From Aplidium turbinatum (lineage: Eukaryota > Chordata > Ascidiacea > Aplousobranchia > Polyclinidae), in contig OU964918.1 in NCBI GenBank assembly GCA_918807975.1, positions 46,174,477 to 46,238,476 on the forward strand: 64,000 bases of DNA, written 5' to 3'. Below are positions 12,224-25,328 of the stretch, piece after piece. The notes below the pieces were generated by a model. That model was not told the origin of the DNA, ran no database searches, and saw only the letters and a list, made by a program, of their open reading frames with translations. Positions within the stretch are counted from its first letter, which is position 1, and every line of letters begins with the position of its first letter. The position numbers and the translations under genes are program-made.

Positions 12224-15200
12224 ATGTGGAAGGAAGACAAAGACGTGGATTTATATTTTAAACGTGATGACGACAGCGCGATCGGTGATTCAGCTAACAA
12301 TTCTGCCGAAGAAGAAACCACAATTTCTCGCCGAAAATCGTCTATAGTAGACGATATAACTGATTTACAAACAGAACCCTATGTGCAATTGATGTCAAAA
12401 CTAAGTACAAAGATACCCGATTGTTTGTTAAAAGACTCTGAAGAAAGTCTTGAAAGTTGTATGAAGATTAGCACGAACTCACAAGGCATTCGATCAAGTC
12501 CAAAACGTGTTATACATGTATTGCCTACAGCAGCAGTTCTCACGGAAAAACCAAAAGGAGATATTAAAAAGGGAAGGACATCTCAAGCAAATATGTCCGT
12601 TTTAAAAGCTAAACTTCAATATCTATTTTTTGAAATGGTAAGTTTATATTTTAAAATGCTAATGCATCTTGCGTTCTACAAATGTAGATGAGCTAAACCA
12701 GGGGTGTGCCAACCATGGTCCGCGGACCAAATGTGGCCCGGAAGCTTAAACTTTTTGTCTCGCAGAAAGGTCCTGACTACAAAAATGCGTGTCCTGCTGG
12801 ACGATTTTCATTTATGTTTCAAGTTCGCAACGTTTAGTAAACATTATTTTTTTGTTTGACAGCCTGACAAGTTCAACCAGTGTGAAATTAGGCTAGATCG
12901 GCGTGAGGTAGCTGCGCGGTCATTTATTGACTGCACATTCGACATAGGCTTAATATAGTGAACAATAGATATTTCCAATGAACGCAGATACGGGCACTTG
13001 ACAGAACAGTAGTGTTGTTCCTTTAAGGATATAGCTTAGCTGTGACGGTGCTGTTGGTGTGCTACCACACTTTGCCTACGACGAGGCTACTTATGTATTT
13101 TACATAGTCTATGTCGAACACAGTTGTGGCCAGTGGACCAAGCTGACTATGTTGGCCGAGAAGTGCTACAAGTTTGCACACCGCTGAGCTAAACTAATCG
13201 AAAGCATTTATCTCACAACATCTTGTATTAGTTTCGATTTAGCTCGTTTACACCAAAGAACGTACCATTCGTTTAAATTAGATAACAGTTGAACATTCTT
13301 GTTCAATATATGCCTTTCGGTGTCTCTGTTTCAACAAACCAATCTTATTGACATGGCTGTTGGTTGTATTAACCATTTCATTGTATTATTTATATGGCAT
13401 TACGCCCTGGCCGCTGACACACAGATTCATTGTTATTATTATTCACGTAAGTAATCAATAAAATGGTCAAGCTGTTGACATTTTCAAATCATTGATTTGT
13501 AGCATTTGTTTTCCATAATATTGCGCTTGTACAACAAGCCATGAGGTCAGGCACAGGAAATGGGTGTCCCTCACATAATTTGCGACCTGGTTGAAGATTT
13601 CTGCAAGACTAATCAATAACATGATTAGGACAATAGTTAATTTTAGTTAGTGTACGGTTTTACATTCTTTGTTTCCCGTATTGCGAGGGTTGGACGTCAG
13701 TAAATTTCGATCCGAATTTGTTTAGATAGTTAGTTTGACATAAGAGAAGAATTTTTATTTTTAAAGCAGTGTTCCAGTGAAATAATGTGTGTATCGAAAT
13801 GGTGTCGTATTAGGCGTTTAATCAAAGACTTAAGATTCGATTTTATCAGGTTTCCCTGAATATGTATCTTGTACAACTCTTCTGCTTTTCGCGCCTACAC
13901 AGACACACAAATCACCACACACACACAAATCTGCTCTTTATAAGGTTAGCGTTGAGATATAATCACTTTTCTTGCAAAAACTGAGGGTTTTGAATTGCCT
14001 TTACATCGGCCTGTTTCCAATAAAACCAAGGCAATGCTTTACTCAAACATCTTGAACAACTAGAAAATATCTTTATGTGTGTTCTTGTAATAGTATTGTG
14101 TATAACATAAGTCAAGTTGATAAACACGAAGAATCCATAAATGTATTTGGGGTACAGCAGTTGCAATCAAAACTGCTCGATTCACCATAGCAGAGCCCAT
14201 AAAAGTAAAACCTGGCCTAACAAAGTAAGCGCTGCCTGAGGTTTCTTGCCTAAGCAATCACCAAGGGCGAACATGTTCAAATAGAAAAGTCTATTTGAAC
14301 TATTAAAATCAAATAATCAAAAGTTTTAAATCATAAACTGAATATTGAAATAAAACATTTGATTTAAATACTTTGGGCCTGATAATGTCTTCGGCAAGAA
14401 ATTTAAGGTAGCCTATATGCCACTTTTTACTGTTACCTTATTAGGCTACATAAAAATTGTACATACAGTTTACTGTACATTGAAACATCTTTGATTCATC
14501 CGCTGATAAGAAATGTCCTTTGCATGTGTATACGTACAACCAACCTACGACATGTGACATTCTGTTAAGCAAGTTTTTTTACATCAACGATCTTGCTCGA
14601 CAACATTATTTTGTTTATTTCACTGACGTCATTTAGGTTTTCGAGATATTGAAATGTTATACATAGGCTATCAAGATTTGATACAAACAGCACATTTTGC
14701 TTATAACAAACATAGCTAAACCGACAAAGGTTGTTACTTCCTGTAATAAACATGGTTTTTAATGAACATAAAAAAGCTGCTTACACACATTGAACGATCA
14801 CAGGTTGAGCTAAATTTGTCCATTCGTTGTCCTTTAAAGAAGAGTACAAAGTAGCAATGGCTAGAGAAAAAGATCGGTTACCGTTCAAGCGTGACACTTT
14901 ACAACACATCCTTGCAATTTTGTCATCATTTAGCAGGTGTTTTAAAGCAAGGTTTTGCTAACCTTTCAACGATGTTCGTTTGCTCGATGTAGGCTATGTC
15001 AGTGGTTCCCAACTCATGGGTCGCGACCCAAAGTTAGGTCGCCTGATGATTTTTTTGGGTCGCTTGTTTTTCAGGCATATAATTGTATCTTGGGCGAAAA
15101 AAAATAACAATAAAAAAAATTTAAAACGTGAAGAGATCGATCACAAAACTGGAAAATATAAACACAAGTCATGAAGCGTTTCATGTCGAGACATCGGAAA

Positions 15201-18200
15201 GCTTTGTAGCATGATCGTAGTGCATGAAGTTTTAACAATTTTCGCTTTTATTATTGTTATTATTATTATTAAATGTAAACCCAACAAAAATTTCAGTCTC
15301 AAACATAAATTAACTTGACAAAGTTACGGGATATATATTGTAACGTGCACTATATGTCACGAACGCTATGTCGGACAAACTATGACAAAGTTTTCCACAC
15401 GTTGGACCACGCATAGTCTGGTGTGGTAAAACGCATCAAAGACAAAGCCCCGTGCTGTATGGACTTATTGCTTTCTCCACAGAGAGGTCTTTGCTGCAAA
15501 AAAGCTATCTCAAGAGCTGCACGAAGTGTTGAATGATGTGAAGTGTGTAAACTTTATCAAAACAAGTCCACTAAATTGGCATTTGTTTTCGTCTTTGTAG
15601 ATTCTGATTGTTATCAAGCATTGCTGTTGCACACAGAAGTGCGATAGTTGTCACGAGGTCGTGTCCTGAAGCGAGTTTGTAATTTGCGAGAGGAGATTGC
15701 TATCTTCCTGAGGCAACAGAACTGTGTGAGATTAGCCGAAAAGTTTTTGCAAAAAGATTTCAAGGCAAAAGTTGCTTACCTTGCCGATTTATTTGACTCT
15801 CTGAATTCTCTAAATTTATATATGCAAGGCAACGGTTTTACGGTGATTGATCGCGCCGCAAAAGTTTCTGCTTAACACAAAAAACTCATATTCTGGAAAA
15901 GTTATGTCACCAGAGATGAGTACGATATATTTCCTCAGCTAACGCAATATATCTGTGGCAATGAAGTTGATATTAAGCAAACGATGTAATTAGACACCTG
16001 GAACAGTTTGCCAAAAAGTTTGTGCACTAGACTACTATGGAGAATCTCTAACACTTAAATAACCAAAATGATTGGATAATTGATCCATTTGTTGGAAAAG
16101 ATCTGCCTCAATTTTCCATCCATGTTGCAGAACAGTTTATGGACATAACGACAGAAGTAGCAAACCGTATTTCTTTTGCGTCCTTCAAAGACAAATACCC
16201 CAAAGATTCTGCAAACATCCACTTTTGGACTTCCATGTACAAAGTGTATCCCACAGTTTCACAATTAGGGATTCAAAAACAGATTCCATTTGCAACAACT
16301 TGGCTTTGTAAGATTGGATTTAGCGCCATGTGTGTATTGAAAACTGAACAGCGAAACCGGCTGGAAGTTAAAGCCGACATGCGGCTATGCCTAAGCAAAA
16401 TAACGCCTCGATTTCAAAAACTCACTGACACAAGCCAGCACAGCTATCTTATCAGTGAATTGATAAACATATTATTTTCGGAAAAAGTTACTGCTTTTGT
16501 AGTGCTGTTTGTTTGCAACACAATCTTGTATGGCTTTTAAAATATTACGACAATTTGCTTGGGTCGCAAGATTTTACCGAACTGAATTTTTTTTTAAAAT
16601 GGGTTGCCTAAAAACGAGTTGGGAACCACTGGGCTATGTCACAAAAACGTTGAACCACGATTCAATTGTGGTCTGGCAACATTGACTACATGTGAGATGA
16701 ATCAAGCTGTTTTTGCAGATATGGAAATGTATGCTAGCCTGTATTAACATACAGTACTTTTAGAGATAGTACCTTGAGTGCGTAGTCCACTAGAACCATT
16801 TTAATCTGCAACAATGCGGATGCTCACGATATTCTTTGTGACAGCTGAGCCAAATTGCTTTGTTAAACGTTATAAGGTGTTGGATGAAATGGCTACTTAT
16901 GATTCGATCTTTTGTGAAAACAGTTACGTTGGAAAAGCGTTAACATTCTCATGAGTACTGTACAAGAATAAAAGTCTGTAGCATGGTAGGCTAAATTGCT
17001 GTGTATTGGAAAATAAGATCTAGTCTTCTCATTCTTGTCTTCGATTGTAATTGCTGTTTCAACTCCTATCTGAAAACATCGTTTTTTTCTGTTACAACTA
17101 ACCAGAGATAGACCAGTTTTGGATGTGATGCATTCTCCCCCATAATTAATCAGCATCTCATTTTTTGAATTTACAAGACAGTAAATTCACGTTTATGGGT
17201 GGCCTATGTTTCTCGTGTTCAGCTGTTGTTCAACGCAAGACCATAACCTACACTCGACAGTCGACAGGTTGCTTAGCCTCAGGTCGAATGGGTTCATGTC
17301 AAGCTTTGTGTTAGAGAAAGTTGTTGTTCACCCACTCGCAACGTTGCTTAATTGGAAACGTTTTGCTTTGTTGAAGCAACGTGGCAATTGTAACGCTTTC
17401 AAAATCATTGGTGGTGGATCAAGAGAATAACTTATCGCTGCCATGTTGCAAACCGAATGTTATTTTTGCGACTAAGTACCTACTGATACAACGACATTAT
17501 CAACTCAATTTACTTCAATGGATGACCTTTTCAGCATTAACTTTGAAAGACTTTTGTTTTACCAGGCTCTGCCCTCTTCGACAATTTTAAAAAACTTGAA
17601 GAGAACTTACGAAATTGTAGTAAATTAATCTTTATTAATATCTCAGAGGTAAGAATATCATGTTAAAACAAAGCACGAATCAATTTGTCGCATCACTTTT
17701 TTCGTCTGTGCGTCAGATATGAAATTTACTTTGCACACGTATAGTTTTTTCTATTTCAAACCGGAAAGTTTGTTTGCACAGGAATTTAAACTTGAGAAGA
17801 AATTTCCTTTTAAGAGGTTGAAGTTGACTTGCTTTGAAATGTCATTTGTGTTTGTAAAACATATCGCATTCCTTTGACGTACTGCAATTGCTTCCGTATC
17901 AACCATTGTTTTTAGATGGGTAATGAACACTTTCAACGTTCCAAGCCATCATTGCCTTGTCGTACTAAATTGCTCAAGTAAACAGTAACTCACATTGTAA
18001 TGCTGCCTTACCTATTTGGGTATTGAAAATGCGTATGAATGAAGACGAAGCTCGAACAAACATGGGAATAGTAGGCTACGATTGCAATTTCAGAAAGCGC
18101 AGCTGAGAAATTAGGTAAAGGATACCTAATGCTCATGTAACATTGAAAATATGTTTAAAAGTTTTTGATTCTTTCCTTTTGGATCTAAACCCGTTTGAGA

Positions 18201-21200
18201 GAAAAGAACTACTATCGATCAGTGACAAAAGTGAGGAATTTATTTTCAACTTTTATGGTTACACATTTCGAATTTCGTCAAATAATTGAAACCCAGTTTG
18301 ATTTAACTTGGCATTAAAGCGCTTGAAGACTATGTTGTATTGGTCAATCTATATATCACTTATGGTGAAATATTACTAATTAAATCACTTCTTGCAATCT
18401 AATTTCTTGGAGTTTTTTCCCGATCTACCGGCAAGTATTGTACTAGCCTACAATAGAGGGAAGACAGTAATAAAGTTAGCAATGTCTATTATCTGAGCCA
18501 AGGACTACTACAAAAATCTTTCGTTGGGGTCAGCCTAAGTCCCAGATTGGGCAATTGACAACAAAAACTTATTGGCTGCTAGCAAAAAAGCTTTTTGCTA
18601 CATTCCAAAGAAAATTTCTTTTGGTAACGAAATTGGGGGCTTCAATTTCTTTGTGTAGCTCTGCTTGTGCGTGCAAGCTTGTTGGTTCAGTTGTCAGGCG
18701 AATAGAAGATTTCTATTCCTCTCAAAATCTGTTTGGTGACCGTGAAAATCTTTTATTTATTGCATGTTGCGAGGTTAATCATTGTTCGAATTTGGTAGTG
18801 TACCGCTCTGAACATACCGTTAAAAAGGAAAGAAATTTACAGTGTTTAATGAACGATGTAAAATACGCTAATCCGTAATTGCGCTTAATTTTATAGCATT
18901 GTAAATATGCGCTAAACATCGCTTACAATACGGATATTACAACAGGAATCGCTAAGTAAGCAAATGTTAAATTTTTAGCTAAATATAGACCATTAATGTC
19001 TGGGTGAAAAATTTAGTTTAATTTCTGAACTTCATTGTACATTTCAAGTAAGAGAATATCACCTAATTTTTTGTAATCATTTCAAAATAAACATTAGAAG
19101 AAGAGTTTTACTATGTGCAGTATTTTATGAATGCATTGTTGAATGCAGTTTTGCGCCTAAAAACAAATGTATAATTTTCAATTTAAGAAAGTTGCCAATG
19201 CAAATGCTTGAAAACTTGTGCTTAGCTCAAAAGATTTGAAGCAAGCTCATTTGTATAACGTCCGTTTTCAATCCACGTGAGTTTAATATTTTTTCAGATG
19301 AAGCAATTTGGCATGATTGGTAAGCTTGCAATTAGCGTCACATAACTATTAAACTAAATTTTAATAATCCTACTGTAATTAATGAAATGAGTATTTCACT
19401 TGACCAGTATGTAAAACAAAAGAAGTGTTTCCCACTTTCCCTATCTTTTCTTGTATCATTGTTATTATTATCAACTGGATTAAAACGACACAACAAATTA
19501 GACTTTCCAGAGAAACAATTAATCACATTTTTAACTGCCGCATTGCGTGTGAATTGAATTGTACTTGCAATGTTATCAAAAGTGAGTTGTAACATAAAAC
19601 GATTTGTATCTCAGTCCGGTTGTTTATCTTTCAGTCTAGATGTTGCTGGGTAAGGTGACCAGCGTGAACGTGGCAGTTACTTTGCCACCAAACGTGCATT
19701 CACTGCTCAATGTTCAGTCCTTTGTAATTCTGATCTTTTTCCTACTCTCGGCAGTGCTTAAGAGTCTAATGTGAAGTGGTAGTTTCTTACTCTCTTTTAG
19801 TTGCGAACAATACAAACCTTCGATGGTGAAAAGCAAACAGAATCTACTTGTGCCAGCAATGCACTTAAGCAACACCACCTGAGGCTTAACCACACCGTAA
19901 CACATTTTGAAGCTGGTTTAAAATATCAAGCTTGATATCAAGCTATCAAGCTTAATAGAAATGTAAATAATTTGTGTTCCTAAATCAAAGCTTAACAGTT
20001 TTCTTTTGTTTCTTTAACACCACAAACAATTTCATGACAACTAGCCTACAATCATCATCATAACACCATGATTACATTTCTCCAAACATTGCACAAAGCG
20101 TAGCCTACTTTATGTGTTGTCAAGGTCAGTTGCTAATACATACATTCATACAACCTGGATTATTTTCCGTAACTCTTCCCGCTGGAACAAGTAGACTACG
20201 TAGTTTTGTACAGAATTATCATAATTTGTTCAACAAAAAGATTCCAGTTTGTTTGATGGATTTTATATCTTGTTGTCTTTGGGTTGTTCAAATGCTCTTA
20301 ACACTATTTGAATCAATATCACTTTTAAGAACATATCGAAGCAGGTAGGCTATATTAAGCCGTGACAACAGACACTCAACTAAGGTGTGAGACTGGTTGT
20401 ATTTGCGTTGTTAAGTCGTATGATTTTGTTTCTGATATTTTGTTGGCTGCCTGGCCGAGAAGTGAAAGCGCTTGCATATCATACCAAAGGAAATCTGTTC
20501 GGCACAGTGACGAAGCTAGAATGAAAATTTTTTTGGGGAAGGGAAACGTCTTCCAACATAAATTATAAAGGTTTTAAAGCGCTGTAGCAGCAAATGATTT
20601 TTTGGCGCAGCAAGAGAAAAGTTTTTTTTGAGGGGCGGTTGGTTCCCCGTGGCTATGTCCTTGGTGCGATACCTATCGTGAGCATGCAGATTTGTTATTA
20701 GAAGGCACTTATTAACATGCTTGATGTGGAACAGGAAGGTTGGCGACTTTTCTTTTCCGTCCACTGAATGTAAATCTTCAGCCATCGTGCATAAGCCTGG
20801 ATCAGAAACCTATTTGCTTTAAAAATGTAGTTAATTTTTAAAACTAGATATTTTGCAACCACTCAGCCTTAACACCGGTATTCAAATATGTTCTGAAACC
20901 AGGATTTCCAATTCGTTTATTGATGAAAAAGAAACAGCACACTTCAAATCAATAAGGTCACATTAATACAACAGACGTTTGTTTAATTGATTGACCTTTT
21001 CGACAGATATCAGTATCATAATATATACACATACATGTAACAAATGATTGCAGTGTTTTATGAATGGTTTCAATTACTCTTGTGATAAAACGTTGACGTG
21101 TAAGCTCGAAATATCTTGGCTGGCGTCTTGACTTGACCGAATCTTTAGAAATCTCCTGAACCGTTTTTCGTTATACACTGTACTGTAGTGCTATCCTGCG

Positions 21201-23502
21201 AGCCTCAGATTCCGTCTGCTAGAGATGAATAAAGAACAAAACATCACAAGTGTCATTGTTACACTGCCAGTCAACAAAAATTTTCACTTTTATATTGATT
21301 CAACGTCTGCAGACGTTGAATTAATGTAAAAATGAAGAGTTTTGTTGACTGGGCGCTTCAAACTGCCCTCACAGCGTCAAAACATTGTCAATGTATGTTG
21401 TAGTCTGGTCATGCGGTATTGACTTTACATACGTCATTCGACGCATCTTTACTGGCTCCATTTTGTAAGTTGTACAAATGCAGAAATATCTAACGTTGAA
21501 TCAATGTCACATTCAAACATCCAAACGAATTAAGCGAAATATTTGAGCCTTGATTTTTGAAGTTTGTATAAACCACGCTATTCTGGACTGTTTCAACAAC
21601 TGTGATCATATGCTAAATTGCTTGTGGAAGTTTTTTTTTCAAACTGTTATCTGAAGTAGCCTATCAAGTATTTATCGTTATAGTTTTGATATTTGCATCT
21701 TTTTTCATTCGTGATTTTTATTGATTACAGAAAAAACTTAGAGAAATTGACCACGACATCTTGCGGACTTTTGCCAGCCTCAACGAAAGTGTAGAAGAGA
21801 TACGTTTGAAAATTGACGAAAAGGAAACCACGTTAAAGCAGAACTTAGATGATGACTTAGTAGATGATGATGTCGCCATGACCTCACCAGAAAGCCGACT
21901 CAGCGATTGGGATGAACTAGATTTTGTTCAAACTCACGTTGAGAAAGATGAAAAGTTTGTTGTCCCGGTGTCTAAACTTCCCACGTCATTCGCATCTTAT
22001 GTTAAAAGTAACAAAATGTTTGAAAATCCATCAATGTCTTCCTCGTCAGTTACGTCATCTTCGGATTCAACACTATTGAAAGAAATTTGTGAAATTGTGA
22101 ACTCAAATTTAATGCAACCGGAAAAGTCAAAAGAGCCAGAAAACAAACAAATATTGGTTGAACCAATCTCGAATGCCAACGCCGCTTATGATCTCTTAGA
22201 TGTGAATTCAACCCCTCATTCAAAACGTCCTAACAAGCAACATGGTCACAGTCCAGCTAGTGCCATTGAAATTGAAAAGTTGTGTTCGAAGGGTTATTAC
22301 AGGTGAGTAGGCCTAAGTATTTTTTAACGGTTTTTCACTCCTTTTGTAGTACAGTAACCTACTATTATCTATACTTCTATGGCATCTCATTCTGATATAA
22401 ACCAGGCTGTAGCTACTTCCCGAATAACATGATGTAAGTAGGCCTACAGTAGGCAAAATATTTAACAAACAGGTGCAGGCTACTACAGTATGTTGTTTTA
22501 ATAAACTTTTATGTGGGACGTTTATCATTACAGTTAAACTTGAGCACAGATGAACAAAGATCTATAGTAAGCTTTGCTACTGAGGGATATTCCCATATAT
22601 TTGTGTCAATATTCTTACATGTTTGTGCCAAAGATTGAAATGGCAAGTTGGAAAAAAACTTAGTTCATTCTCACTGTGTAAAATGTCATAACATTTCTAA
22701 AGCATTTAAACAAATAACTTTAAAATATATTCATTTTCACTTGAAAGCAAAAGTTTGTTAAAACGTTCTAGCCTTGATGCGATTAATTAAAATTTGTTTC
22801 TTTAGGTTCAAGTCTCCTCATCCATCTCCCAGACCGGTTCGTGTAGCTCCGGATGCAGAAGTCTGGGTTAAGAAGGAAACCACCAAAGCGACAGAATCGT
22901 CATCGAACGAAACTAAACGAACTCAACGGCCCAGGTCTGGAACTATTCCAACAAAAAAACACAATGATCGAAAACAGCAGCAGCAAAAGCAGCCCAGTCA
23001 TAACTCAAGTAAATCCGGCCGAATGACTTCAAATGAAAGCTCTCATGTTAATCGCCGGTCCGAGTGGCTAGCCGCAGATTCAAAACAGAAGAAGAAATTT
23101 TCCGATTTTCACACTCAAAGTGATTATAAAAGCCTAATTGGTTTGTCCAGAGTAAGCGGAAATTCTGCTCCCACAAATAGACAAAATCCTGTCCAAAACT
23201 TATCGGACAACTCCGAACATGCTTCGTCATCAACGACATCATCGCTATTAACATCACCACTTCGAAACCCTGGTTCGAGTAGCAGCAACAAGTGGAGCCG
23301 TTTTGGATTGAAACGAAACTCGAAATCTCTTGACATCCACAACAGCAATAATAATAGTGCTGTCTTTGTAAGCAAAAATTTGAAGCCAAATGGTGTAGCT
23401 TCTCCAGATTCCAGCAGCGTGGTTGCGGTCTCGTATAAGCAACGGACGTCTGATATTGCCTACAGCTGGGTGCAGAGCCAGGATGACATCACATTTTTGT
23501 AG
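12224..23502 (+). CDS. LURAP1-like: LURAP1-like leucine-rich adaptor
   Basis: Three exons join in phase: 12224-12637, 21731-22302 and 22806-23502, giving 560 residues. The start is the ATG at 12224 (MWKEDKDV); a stop lies in frame upstream. Human LURAP1 is about 239 residues and links MRCK kinase to MYO18A to drive actomyosin flow. Three of its landmarks are seen here in order: the leucine motif at about 127-165 (LKAKLQYLFFEM, split by the first intron, then KKLREIDHDILRTF...LNESVEEI), a short acidic block at about 190-204 (SRLSDWDELDFV), and the C-terminal WVQSQDDITFL, which is nearly the human ending and forms a PDZ-binding tail. The long N-terminus and the Ser/Asn/Gln-rich middle are extra and low complexity. 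Intron 1 is 9.1 kb and full of transposons; intron 2 is 503 bases. A TTGCTTGTAG acceptor-like site 46 bases before the ATG could be a 5' UTR intron end or a leader trans-splice site. Confidence 0.85.
12699..13186. mobile_element. hAT MITE, 488 bp, TSD AGCTAAAC
   Basis: Terminal inverted repeats CAGGGGTGTGCCAACC (left) and, read inward from the right, CAGCGGTGTGCAAACT. Perfect 8-bp target duplications AGCTAAAC flank it (12691-12698 and 13187-13194). No transposase sequence was recognised inside, so it is non-autonomous. It sits 61 bases after exon 1 of the LURAP1-like gene. Confidence 0.9.
15000..16631 (+). mobile_element. ZBED-type hAT element, TSD GGCTATGT
   Basis: The element runs from CAGTGGTTCCCAAC to GTTGGGAACCACTG and is flanked by perfect 8-bp duplications GGCTATGT (14992-14999 and 16632-16639). 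The TSD has central TA, as in the Buster branch of hAT elements. Inside, on the plus strand, are pieces of a transposase of the ZBED5/FAM200/SCAND3-like group. It is an internally shortened copy of about 1.6 kb. Confidence 0.92.
15648..16540 (+). pseudogene. broken hAT transposase (ZBED5-like)
   Basis: Two open segments remain. 15648-15872 encodes LREEIAIFLRQQN...YLADLFDSLNSLNLYMQG, the region before the hAT dimerisation domain in ZBED5-like proteins. 16139-16540 includes FATTWLCKIGFSAMCVLKTE followed by ADMRLCLSKITPRF, the conserved C-terminal hAT dimerisation (hATC) segment with its W and C residues. Stops and frame changes separate them (about 15873-16138), and no N-terminal zinc finger or full DDE region was found, so it is not a working gene. 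Confidence 0.8.
21268..21351. repeat. 84-bp MITE, family 1 copy
   Basis: The ends are CAGTCAACAAAA and TTTTGTTGACTG. The centre is a near-perfect palindrome (ATTCAACGTC then GACGTTGAAT around TGCA). It has the same design as 8561-8632 and lies in intron 1 of the LURAP1-like gene, about 380 bases before exon 2. Confidence 0.7.
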
Positions 23503-23687
23503 ACGTAGATAGGCTGCCTACATCATTTCATGATACAAATTTATGAACTGATGAAATGTGCTTTGCTTTTGGTTCTCACGTGTAGCGGTCCGAGAATTAG
23601 GGTACCAAAGTTTCCAATTGATTATTTTATTAATTTTCATAAAATTCATTATTTTTAATTGTAGCGAGGGTCAGATCAACAAATATA

Positions 23688-24281
23688 GTCATCATCATCA
23701 TCATAATCCATCGTCGGTTTGTTCCCCACTAGTGGGGGTGGCCGATTGTTTCCGCGCAGCAATTGTTTTAATCCTTTTTCTCCATTTCACCCTGTCCCTT
23801 GCATCTTCCTCCTTCAGTCTGACTTTTTTAAATTCATCCTTCACTTGTTGTTTCCACGTTCTTCTTGGACGACCGCGTTTCCTCTTCCCATCCACCTTTA
23901 GATCTAGTGCCTTTCTAAGAAAACTTCCTTCTTCCCTCCTTATCACATGTCCATACCATCTTACTCAATTTGCCCTTGCCAGTTGGTCTATGATCTCTCT
24001 CGTCTCTAGCATATCCAACAATTCTTCAGTCCTTCTTTCCCTTCTTGTTTTTACCCCACACATTGCTCTCACCATTGACTTCTCAGGATTGCCAGTTCAC
24101 TCTCTCTCAATACCCATGTCTCGCTACCATATAGCATTGCAGGCCGCACACAGCTCCGATATACTTTTCCTTTCATCCTTAGTGAAAATTTTCTACCATG
24201 CAACATTTCTCCACATTCCCTGAACTTTGCCCAGCCCAATCTTGCCCTTGTTGTCACCGCTGCTGATAGTAATTTAAACAA
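23688..24281 (-). mobile_element. 3' fragment of a non-LTR retrotransposon
   Basis: Two minus-strand open segments match the end of a LINE reverse-transcriptase protein. 24069-24281 gives GKVYRSCVRPAMLYGSETW, a hallmark of RTE-like and related clades. 23701-23946 gives KRKRGRPRRTWKQQV and the tail of the protein. The two are joined by sequence in other frames, so the copy is frameshifted. A (TGA)n tail on the minus strand (CATCATCATCAT on plus, 23690-23702) marks the 3' end. The 5' end is truncated near 24281. It begins 186 bases past the stop codon of the LURAP1-like gene, in antisense. Confidence 0.82.
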
Positions 24282-24652
24282 TTCATTACATATAAATGCA
24301 TTTTGTTATAGCAGACTACTTTAACAAAGAACAACCTTACCGTACATTGATTGATTTTCAGCTTAACAACAGTCATCTGCGATCTTGGGTTGCCCAATGT
24401 TTGAATCAAAAAACAAATGACCGGAGGAGAGTGACTGGTGTGATCAGTTTAACTCATTTCATTAACACGACTTTGCTTCCGATCAACACTGTGATAAATT
24501 TTTGTGCATATATGACTTGTTGATCTCTTTGATACTTTTTGCACCTTTGTCTAATTTTTCTTGCGACTTTGTTTTGTTGCCTGAGATTTGAGATTTTGCC
24601 ACACACAAGGTCGTTTATCGAAACCTTCTGATTTATTTTCCATAATTTCTAT

Positions 24653-25105
24653 TAGTTCAGTTGTTTTCATTTCTGGTCATCACAGTGCAAATTAACACAT
24701 GTCCACATAGCAAGGATGTAGAAAAAGGTAGAAGCCACAAAACCTTCACAAACAAAAATCTAAAAATGGATAGAAAAGAAGGTATAGCCTATGGGTAGCC
24801 ACCGTAGCATATATATCAGAAATGATTATTTTCAAAATTTATGCAAAACTGTAAATAGACAATTACTTGGAAGATCAGCCGTGGCGCGTTATCAAGAGTG
24901 TTGATGTTCTTGATTTGTTTAGCTCGCTGCGAAGAAGAGCAGGACTGCTGGACAGGCTAAGAAAACTCCCACAAAGAAATCCTACCAAGGGCGAAAGCAT
25001 TCCAAAACGTAACGCATCAGGCTTTGCATGACTTACAAAATTGTTACAGATGTAGCCTACAAAACGGAGAAGATGAGAAACAAATAAATTGCATTTGATT
25101 TGCAA
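24653..25105 (-). pseudogene. duplicated membrane-protein-like segment, copy 1
   Basis: The minus strand encodes FGMLSPLVGFLCGSFLSL...SELNKSR, with a hydrophobic segment. A second copy at 26657-27189 is similar in protein (ALPVVGFLCGVFFACLAL...YELNASR) and in DNA over most of its length. Relative to copy 2, copy 1 lacks about 16 bases after the ELNxSR motif, which changes frame, so it looks broken if copy 2 is the real reading. A second block shared by both copies (about 24653-24745) reads VASTFF... on the minus strand. I do not recognise the protein; this may be a duplicated host gene or an unnamed repeat. Confidence 0.4.
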
Positions 25106-25328
25106 CCCTGCAAGAAGTTGATAAATTATTTTCGGAGCTGTCCAGATATCATGGATATATTAGCCTATGCTACTCGAAAAAGGTTTGTCAAAACTACAGC
25201 CGTAAAGGTAAAAAAAAATTGCCCAAATCCGCATAGTTTGGGTAGAGAAGAGCACTGAGCAGTGTTTTCAAGTAGGCTATTTAAACAGCTACGGTAACTT
25301 AAGCAGAGAGTCGATGAATGTGTAGAAT

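Larger units (their letters stand above)
12638..21730. other. first intron of the LURAP1-like gene
   Basis: The donor is GTAAGT directly after the first half of the leucine motif, and the acceptor is TTGATTACAG. The intron contains the hAT MITE at 12699-13186, the hAT element at 15000-16631 and a short MITE at 21268-21351. A G-rich, repeat-like stretch at about 20530-20670 could be an old transposon end. No other coding sequence was recognised in it. Confidence 0.7.

Noticed and set aside
23048-23442. Long minus-strand ORFs opposite exon 3 of the LURAP1-like gene
   Set aside because: They are shadows of the coding strand, caused by its Ser/Asn/Gln-rich codons.
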